Assembly (NCBI RefSeq): GCF_000716435.1
Contig: NZ_JNWO01000042.1
Coordinates: 11,699 to 75,698 of the forward strand
Origin: Streptomyces xylophagus
Lineage (GTDB): Bacteria; Actinomycetota; Actinomycetes; Streptomycetales; Streptomycetaceae
Length of the DNA: 64,000 nucleotides
Direction: 5' to 3'
Shown here one piece after another: positions 59,482-64,000 of the stretch. Below the pieces are notes generated by a model. It did not search any database, had not been told where the DNA came from, and saw nothing but the letters and a program-made list of their open reading frames with translations. The position numbers were made by a program, and so were the translations under genes. Position 1 is the first letter of the stretch. Each line of letters opens with the position of its first letter.

Positions 59482-60167
59482 GCGAGCACTCCGGGCAACT
59501 GCAACTGCCCTACGCCGTCCAGCACTTGGGTCGCCCCGGCCGCCCGCAACGCGTCCGCGTCGTGCGCGCCGGTCAGGACACCGGCGACCACGCCCGCTCC
59601 GGCGCGGACCCCGCTGAGCATGTCGTACGAGGTGTCGCCGACGACGGCGAGCTGCCGTACGTCGTCCGCCGCCGCCGTCCGCAGGAACGCGGTGAGGACC
59701 ATGTCCGGGTACGGGCGTCCCCGGCCGCCGGCGTCGGCGGGGCAGAGGGTGAGGTGGGCGAGGTCCTGCCAGCCGAGCGCGGCCAGGATCGCGTCCTGTG
59801 TGGGGCGGGCGAAGCCGGTCGTCAACACCACTGTGCGGCCTTGGGACTTGAGCAGCTCGATGGTCTCGCGGGCGCCGGGCAGGGCGGCGATCCTGCCGTC
59901 GTCGACGAGTTCCGCGTAGGCCGCCTCGAAGGCCTTGTTGGCCTCCTGGGCCTTGGTCTCCGCGCCGAACAGGTGCCGGAAGACGGAGATCTTCGACTCG
60001 CCCATAGTGGCGCGGACGTGGTCGAGCATCGTGGCGGGGTCTTCGCCCAGGTGCCGGGCGGCGGAGGCGAACGCCTCCTCGACGAGGCCGCCGTCGGCGA
60101 CGGTCGTGCCGGCCATGTCGAGGACGACGAGACGGATGTCGTGCTTCATAGGGGTCATAGGGGTCAT
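59478..60167 (-). CDS. Phosphonatase-like HAD hydrolase
   Basis: The 229-residue protein has the HAD nucleophile motif VVLDMAGTTVADGG, the cap, VVLTTGFARP and VVGDTSYDMLSG. A lysine at about residue 59 (TMGESKISVF) stands where phosphonoacetaldehyde hydrolase has its Schiff-base lysine, so carbon-phosphorus bond cleavage is credible. Its neighbours are the FAD oxidoreductase and the transporter. Start MTPMTPMKHD offers three in-frame ATGs. Confidence 0.8.
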   Translation of the reverse strand: MTPMTPMKHDIRLVVLDMAGTTVADGGLVEEAFASAARHLGEDPATMLDHVRATMGESKISVFRHLFGAETKAQEANKAFEAAYAELVDDGRIAALPGARETIELLKSQGRTVVLTTGFARPTQDAILAALGWQDLAHLTLCPADAGGRGRPYPDMVLTAFLRTAAADDVRQLAVVGDTSYDMLSGVRAGAGVVAGVLTGAHDADALRAAGATQVLDGVGQLQLPGVLA

Positions 60168-60173
60168 GAGGGC

Positions 60174-61298
60174 TCACCAGTCCAGTTCGTTCGCGGTGGT
60201 CTCGGCGATCGCCGGGGAACAGGTCATGCCGCGTCCGCCGGGACCGGTGACCAACCACACGCCGTCGCGCACCTGTTGGCGGTGGACGACACGGGTGGGG
60301 TCGGTGCACTGCGCGTACACGCCGGCCCAGCGGCGGCGGATCTTCGGGAGCGGGCGGCCGAGGAGCGACTCGACGACCTCGGTGAGGTGGTCGTAGGGGT
60401 CCTCGTCGGTGTCGAAGGCGAAGGGGTGCTCGTACTCGTGGGTGTCGCCGATGGTCAGGCCGCCGTCGGCGCGCTGCACCATGAGGAGTTGCATGGCGTG
60501 GGCGGCCGCGGTCGGCAACTGCGGCTGGTGCGCGTTGAGTCGGTCGAGGGCGGGGCCGCGGTAGGCGGGGTAGTAGCGGAAGCTGTCCGCGTCGGCGACC
60601 GAGGTGGGGAGCGGTTCGCCGAGCGGGGCTGTCTGCATCATCTGCAACCGGACGCGGCGGACGGGCAGTTCGGGCCCGGCGAGTTCGCGGACGAGTCCGC
60701 CGAGCCAGGCACCCGTGCACAGGATCACCGCGTCGGACGCGTGCACGTCCCCGTGGTCGTCGCGTACCGCGTGCCCGCCGACGACCTCGCGGACCTCGCG
60801 CCCGGGCAGGAAGGTGTAGCGCGGGGACTTCGACAGCTCGGCGCGCAGGGCGAGTTGGGCGGTGCGGGGTTCGACGGCCGCGTCCCGCTCGCAGTACAGG
60901 GCGGCGGTGAAGTCACCGCGCAGGGCGGGGTTGACGGCGCGGGCCTCGGCGGGGGTGAGGAGTTTGTGGCCGCGGGCGGCGGAGTCCTCGCGGGCCACGG
61001 CGGCCTCGGCGACGGCGAGTTCGCGCTCACCCCGGACGGGGGTCAGCGACCCGTTGGCCCGGAAGCCGAGCCCGGGCACTCTGCCGCCGATCTCCTCCCA
61101 CAACTCCCGCGCCCGCAGGGCGGTTTCGAGCTCCTCCCCGCCCGCGCGGCCACTCACCCAGATCTGCCCGAAGTTGCGCAGCGACGCGCCGCGAGCCTCC
61201 GCCTCGCGCTCGATCTGTACGACCTCGTGGCCGCGTTCCACTGCTTGCCAGGCGTGCATGGTGCCCACCACGCCGCCTCCGACGACTGTCACTCTCAC
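60174..61298 (-). CDS. TIGR03364-type FAD-dependent oxidoreductase
   Basis: GTG 61298 gives 374 residues starting VRVTVVGGGVVGTMHAWQAV, the dinucleotide-binding GxGxxG motif with ERGHEVVQIERE after it; later motifs ILCTGAWLGGLV and GLTIGDTHEYEHPF match DAO-type amine oxidoreductases. Family members sit in phosphonate clusters and oxidise (N-alkyl)aminoethylphosphonate to phosphonoacetaldehyde. That product is the substrate of the adjacent phosphonatase-like enzyme. Confidence 0.8.
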   Translation of the reverse strand: MRVTVVGGGVVGTMHAWQAVERGHEVVQIEREAEARGASLRNFGQIWVSGRAGGEELETALRARELWEEIGGRVPGLGFRANGSLTPVRGERELAVAEAAVAREDSAARGHKLLTPAEARAVNPALRGDFTAALYCERDAAVEPRTAQLALRAELSKSPRYTFLPGREVREVVGGHAVRDDHGDVHASDAVILCTGAWLGGLVRELAGPELPVRRVRLQMMQTAPLGEPLPTSVADADSFRYYPAYRGPALDRLNAHQPQLPTAAAHAMQLLMVQRADGGLTIGDTHEYEHPFAFDTDEDPYDHLTEVVESLLGRPLPKIRRRWAGVYAQCTDPTRVVHRQQVRDGVWLVTGPGGRGMTCSPAIAETTANELDW

Positions 61299-61452
61299 GA
61301 CGGCCACGCTCCTCGGGATCCGGGAACCGGAAAGGTCCGGCTCCCTACGAGAGCGTGAACGACCCATCACGTTTGGGCTAGACCCGTTATCTATCCGTGA
61401 TAATCACGAGGGGGCGTGGCGGGAGTGTTCTTCGGCCTGTCGCGGCTGTTCT
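61299..61452. promoter_or_regulatory. Promoter/operator region of the phosphonate operon
   Basis: The gap between the FAD enzyme and the regulator holds an AT-richer core around 61376-61412 (CTAGACCCGTTATCTATCC, then GTGATAATCAC, which is a perfect 11-base palindrome). It is a plausible binding place for the adjacent GntR protein. Confidence 0.4.
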
Positions 61453-62208
61453 TCAGCCCGTGTGGTGCGTGGTGAAGGAGAAGCGGTCGCCCCGGTACAG
61501 GCCCCGCACCCGTTCCAGCGGGCGCCCCTCCGTGTCCCGCGAGACGCGGTGGATCAGCAGCATCGGCAGGGCCGGCGGGGTGCCGATGAGGAGGGCCTCG
61601 CGCGGGGTGGCGAGCACGGTCTCGATGCGTTCGTCGGCGTCGCCGAAGAGGATGCCGCGGGCGCCCAGGTAGCCGTAGAAGGAGGAGTCGGGCTGGAAGT
61701 CGGTGTCCAGGTTCGGGACGCGGGCGACGGCGACATAGGTGCTTTCGAGGCCGACCCGCTCGTCGTCGGCGAGCAGGACGCGCTCCAGGTGCCAGACAGG
61801 TTCGCCGCGGGTCAGTCCGGTCTCGGCGGCGAGCGCGTCGGAGCAGGGGAAGCGGTCGAGGGTGACGAGGCTGCGGCCCGGGGTGCGCCCCTGCCGTCGT
61901 ACACCTTCCGTGTAGCTGGCCAGGGACAGTGGCTGCTCCAGCTTGGGCCCCGCGACGACCGTGCCCCGTCCCTGCCGGCGCAGCCTGCCCTCCAGCACGA
62001 GTTCGCGCAGCGCCTGCCGCACGGTCTCGCGGGCGACCTCGTACCGCTCCGAGAGGTCGCGCTCGGTGGGGATCAGGCTGCCCTCCCCCAACTCGTCGAC
62101 GAGCACGGCGATTTGGGCCTTCACCGCGTAGTACTTGGGGATACGGCCGTGCTCCGGGATGCCGGAGCGGACGGGCGCGCCGGGGGCCTGGTCGTTCGGA
62201 TAGTCCAC
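61453..62208 (-). CDS. GntR/UTRA-family regulator
   Basis: The 251-residue protein has an N-terminal winged helix (YYAVKAQIAVLVDELGEGSL, PTERDLSERYEVARETVRQA, GRGTVV) and a C-terminal UTRA ligand domain (LERVLLADDERVGLESTYVAV, DERIETVLATPREALLIG, MLLIHRVSRDTEGRPLERVRG). PhnF, which controls phosphonate use, is of this type. Likely represses the operon downstream. Confidence 0.85.
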   Translation of the reverse strand: MDYPNDQAPGAPVRSGIPEHGRIPKYYAVKAQIAVLVDELGEGSLIPTERDLSERYEVARETVRQALRELVLEGRLRRQGRGTVVAGPKLEQPLSLASYTEGVRRQGRTPGRSLVTLDRFPCSDALAAETGLTRGEPVWHLERVLLADDERVGLESTYVAVARVPNLDTDFQPDSSFYGYLGARGILFGDADERIETVLATPREALLIGTPPALPMLLIHRVSRDTEGRPLERVRGLYRGDRFSFTTHHTG

Positions 62209-62239
62209 GCGGAGATCGTCGCAGAAACTGCGGGGCGCG

Positions 62240-63010
62240 TTATCGGCGCCTCCGGGTCAGCAGCAGGGCGCCGGTGGTGATGAGCAGGGCGGACGTGGCG
62301 GCGAGGACGAGGTGTTCGGTGCCGATTCCGGTGCGGGCGAGTTCGTCGGTGAACGAGAGATCCTCGGCAGGGGTGGTGGCCGCGGGAGCGGGGGTCGTAG
62401 AGGAGGTGGCGGGGGTGGTGTCTCCCGGGACGGCCGGTTCGACGTCGAAGCGGTAGCCGTTCGACTGGCCGACCCAGTCCCCGTCGTCGGCATGGCGTTG
62501 TACGACGGCGGCGTTGGCGGTGATCTCGTTCGCCACGGCGTCCGGGGCGAGCGTGAGGCGCACCTTCACCGTGAGGGTCTTGCCGGGGTCGACGGTGAAG
62601 CCCAGGAAGCCGTCGTCGAAGGCGCCGACAAGTTCGGCCTCGTCGGTCCTGTCGAACCGGACGGGGTGCGGGCGCGGGCGGGTGCCGTCGTAGAACTCGA
62701 GTCGGGGCTGGGACGGTTTCAGGGCGCGTTGCCGGTCCACGAGGACGACGACCGGGTGGATCTCGGTGCAGCGGCGGGCGGTGGTGTTGGTGAGGTCGAG
62801 ATACCAGGTGCCGTAGTCGCCGCCGGCCTCGTAGGAGTCGGGGCCGTCGTGGATGCGGGTGGTGAGGGGGAAGGTGCGGGCGTCGGGGGCGGCGCAGGTG
62901 GGGGTGGGGTCCGCCGCGTGGGCCGGTGTGGTCGCCGTGAAGAGGAGGAGGGGGGCGGCTGCGGCGAGGCAGAGGGACAGGGGGGTGCACGGTCTCAGGG
63001 GCAGTCGCAT
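62240..63010 (-). CDS. Wall-anchored surface protein with LARTG sorting signal
   Basis: From ATG 63010 the 256-residue product has a signal peptide (LSLCLAAAAPLLLFTATTPAHA), a beta-rich domain with two cysteines, a Pro/Thr/Ala linker, and a complete C-terminal sorting signal: LARTG, hydrophobic helix (HLVLAATSALLITTGALLL) and RRRR. LAxTG is the motif used by class E sortases such as those that anchor long chaplins. The sortase at 53571 could process it. Confidence 0.8.
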   Translation of the reverse strand: MRLPLRPCTPLSLCLAAAAPLLLFTATTPAHAADPTPTCAAPDARTFPLTTRIHDGPDSYEAGGDYGTWYLDLTNTTARRCTEIHPVVVLVDRQRALKPSQPRLEFYDGTRPRPHPVRFDRTDEAELVGAFDDGFLGFTVDPGKTLTVKVRLTLAPDAVANEITANAAVVQRHADDGDWVGQSNGYRFDVEPAVPGDTTPATSSTTPAPAATTPAEDLSFTDELARTGIGTEHLVLAATSALLITTGALLLTRRRR

Positions 63011-63147
63011 AAGCACATGAGCGTGCCGGAGGTGGGGGCCGTTGGAGGGTGACATGGCCGGGGGTGTGCCTCGAACGGGCGCGGCGGGACCCCTGTTCGG
63101 CGGAAGTGTTACGGATTTCGGCGAAGTGTCACACTTTCCGAACCCCC

Positions 63148-64000
63148 CTACCCGTCCGCCCGCCCGAACAACGGCCCCAGCAGCAACTGCGCCGCCCCCT
63201 CCGCGACCCCCCGCGCCCCGCCGGAGGCGACCCGTACGGGTACGGCTGCCTCGCGGGCGCCCTCGCGTCGGGCGCGTGCGTCGAGGACGGCGGCGACTCC
63301 GCGCACGAAGGGTTCCGGGTCGGCGGCGACGGTACGGCCGCCCAGCAGCACGAGGTCGATGTCGAGCAGGCCCACGAGGTTCGCGGCGCCCGCACCGAGC
63401 ACCCGTGCCGCCTCATCGAGGTCGCCTCGCGCTACGGCGGCCAGGCACAGGGCTTCGATACAGCCCTGGTTGCCGCAGTCGCAGGGCGGCCCGTCCAGTT
63501 GGATCACCTGGTGCCCGAACTCACCGGCCCCGGTCCGCGCCCCCCGGTGCACACCCCCACCGATCACCAACCCGGCACCGAGCCCCGTCCCCAGATGCAG
63601 ATAGGCGAACGACCCGCCCTCCCCACCCACGGCCAGCCCGAGCGCGGCGGCGTTCGTGTCCTTGTCGACGACGACGGGCACCCCGAGCCGCCGGGCGAGC
63701 GCGTCCCGCAGCGGGAACCCGTCCCACTCGGGGAAGCCGGTGACGCGGTGCAGGACGCCGTGGATGTGGTCGAGCGGACCGGGCAGCGCCACGCCCACGC
63801 CGAGCAGGTGCCCAGTGACGGCGAGAGGGGCGGACGCGGGGCGCACGGCCGCCGAGCCGACAGCCTCCGACATCACCGCCTGGGCCACCGAGCCGCCGTC
63901 GCCGACCCGCGCACGCATCCCCACCCCTCCGGCACCGACCGCCTCCCCCACCAGCTCCTCGACCTCCCGCCCCACCGCCTCCACGACGACCCCGGCCCCC
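63148..64000 (-). CDS. ROK-family protein (sugar kinase/regulator), 5' end outside window
   Basis: The frame stays open to the right edge, so the N-terminus is missing. Visible motifs: VALPGPLDHIHGVLHRV, VVDKDTNAAALGLAVGG, LHLGTGLGAGLVIGGGVHRGA and the zinc motif GHQVIQLDGPPCDCGNQGC with EALC after it. The CxCGxxGC zinc site marks ROK proteins. Whether an N-terminal helix-turn-helix (repressor) is present is not visible. Confidence 0.85.
   Translation of the reverse strand, partial: GAGVVVEAVGREVEELVGEAVGAGGVGMRARVGDGGSVAQAVMSEAVGSAAVRPASAPLAVTGHLLGVGVALPGPLDHIHGVLHRVTGFPEWDGFPLRDALARRLGVPVVVDKDTNAAALGLAVGGEGGSFAYLHLGTGLGAGLVIGGGVHRGARTGAGEFGHQVIQLDGPPCDCGNQGCIEALCLAAVARGDLDEAARVLGAGAANLVGLLDIDLVLLGGRTVAADPEPFVRGVAAVLDARARREGAREAAVPVRVASGGARGVAEGAAQLLLGPLFGRADG

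Overview
The window is high-GC actinobacterial DNA, almost certainly a Streptomyces chromosome. Evidence: codon use with G/C in third positions, GTG/TTG starts, ATGA-type overlaps, and a recognisable block of Streptomyces core genes (lytic polysaccharide monooxygenase, SPFH protein, NlpC/P60-like protein, cslA, glxA, cslZ). It divides into two very different halves.

Left half (1 to about 27,594) is accessory DNA. Its right edge is a 47-nt copy of the 3' end of tRNA-Lys(CTT) at 27548-27594, identical to the matching part of two intact tRNA-Lys genes further right; this looks like an attR of a genomic island whose other end lies outside the window. Cargo from left to right: a pentapeptide-repeat membrane protein (cut by the window edge), an IS701-type remnant, a GIY-YIG-like/ParB-like gene pair with an apparent frameshift, a PadR regulator with a membrane partner, a small membrane-protein operon, a nucleoside phosphorylase fused to a protein kinase (7182-8900, the best candidate for an undescribed defence gene), an IS5-like element, an uncharacterised gene that may have lost its start to that IS, an Lsr2-like silencer, an M48-type metallopeptidase with a small partner, and a small membrane ORF overlapping a lipoprotein gene. 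From about 14.8 to 24.3 kb lies what looks like a nested integrative and conjugative element: large serine recombinase, small helical protein, DUF932 protein, replication-relaxation protein, VirD4/HerA-like ATPase, small accessory genes and a response-regulator-like protein. After it come an inositol-phosphatase-like protein and a DnaJ-domain membrane protein.

Right half (27.6-64 kb) is chromosomal: M6 metalloprotease; PAS-GGDEF-EAL protein; flavin-dependent oxidoreductase; two Asp/Glu-racemase-fold genes, a D-2-hydroxyacid dehydrogenase, an amidase and a DUF3830 gene next to an EhuBCDA-type ABC transporter and an IclR regulator; two tRNA-Lys genes; an acyl-CoA-synthetase-like gene; and the glycan locus (LPMO, SPFH, NlpC/P60, GntR, cslA-glxA, convergent cslZ), which builds and trims the cellulose-like glycan at hyphal tips. 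Then a class E-type sortase with a secreted partner, a HAD-IIA phosphatase, a 2-aminoethylphosphonate-type transport and breakdown operon (binding protein, two permeases, ATPase, phosphonatase-like HAD, FAD oxidoreductase, GntR/UTRA regulator), a surface protein with an LARTG sorting motif, and a ROK-family gene cut by the right edge.

All functional calls come from reading motifs and gene order by eye; no database search or structure prediction was run.
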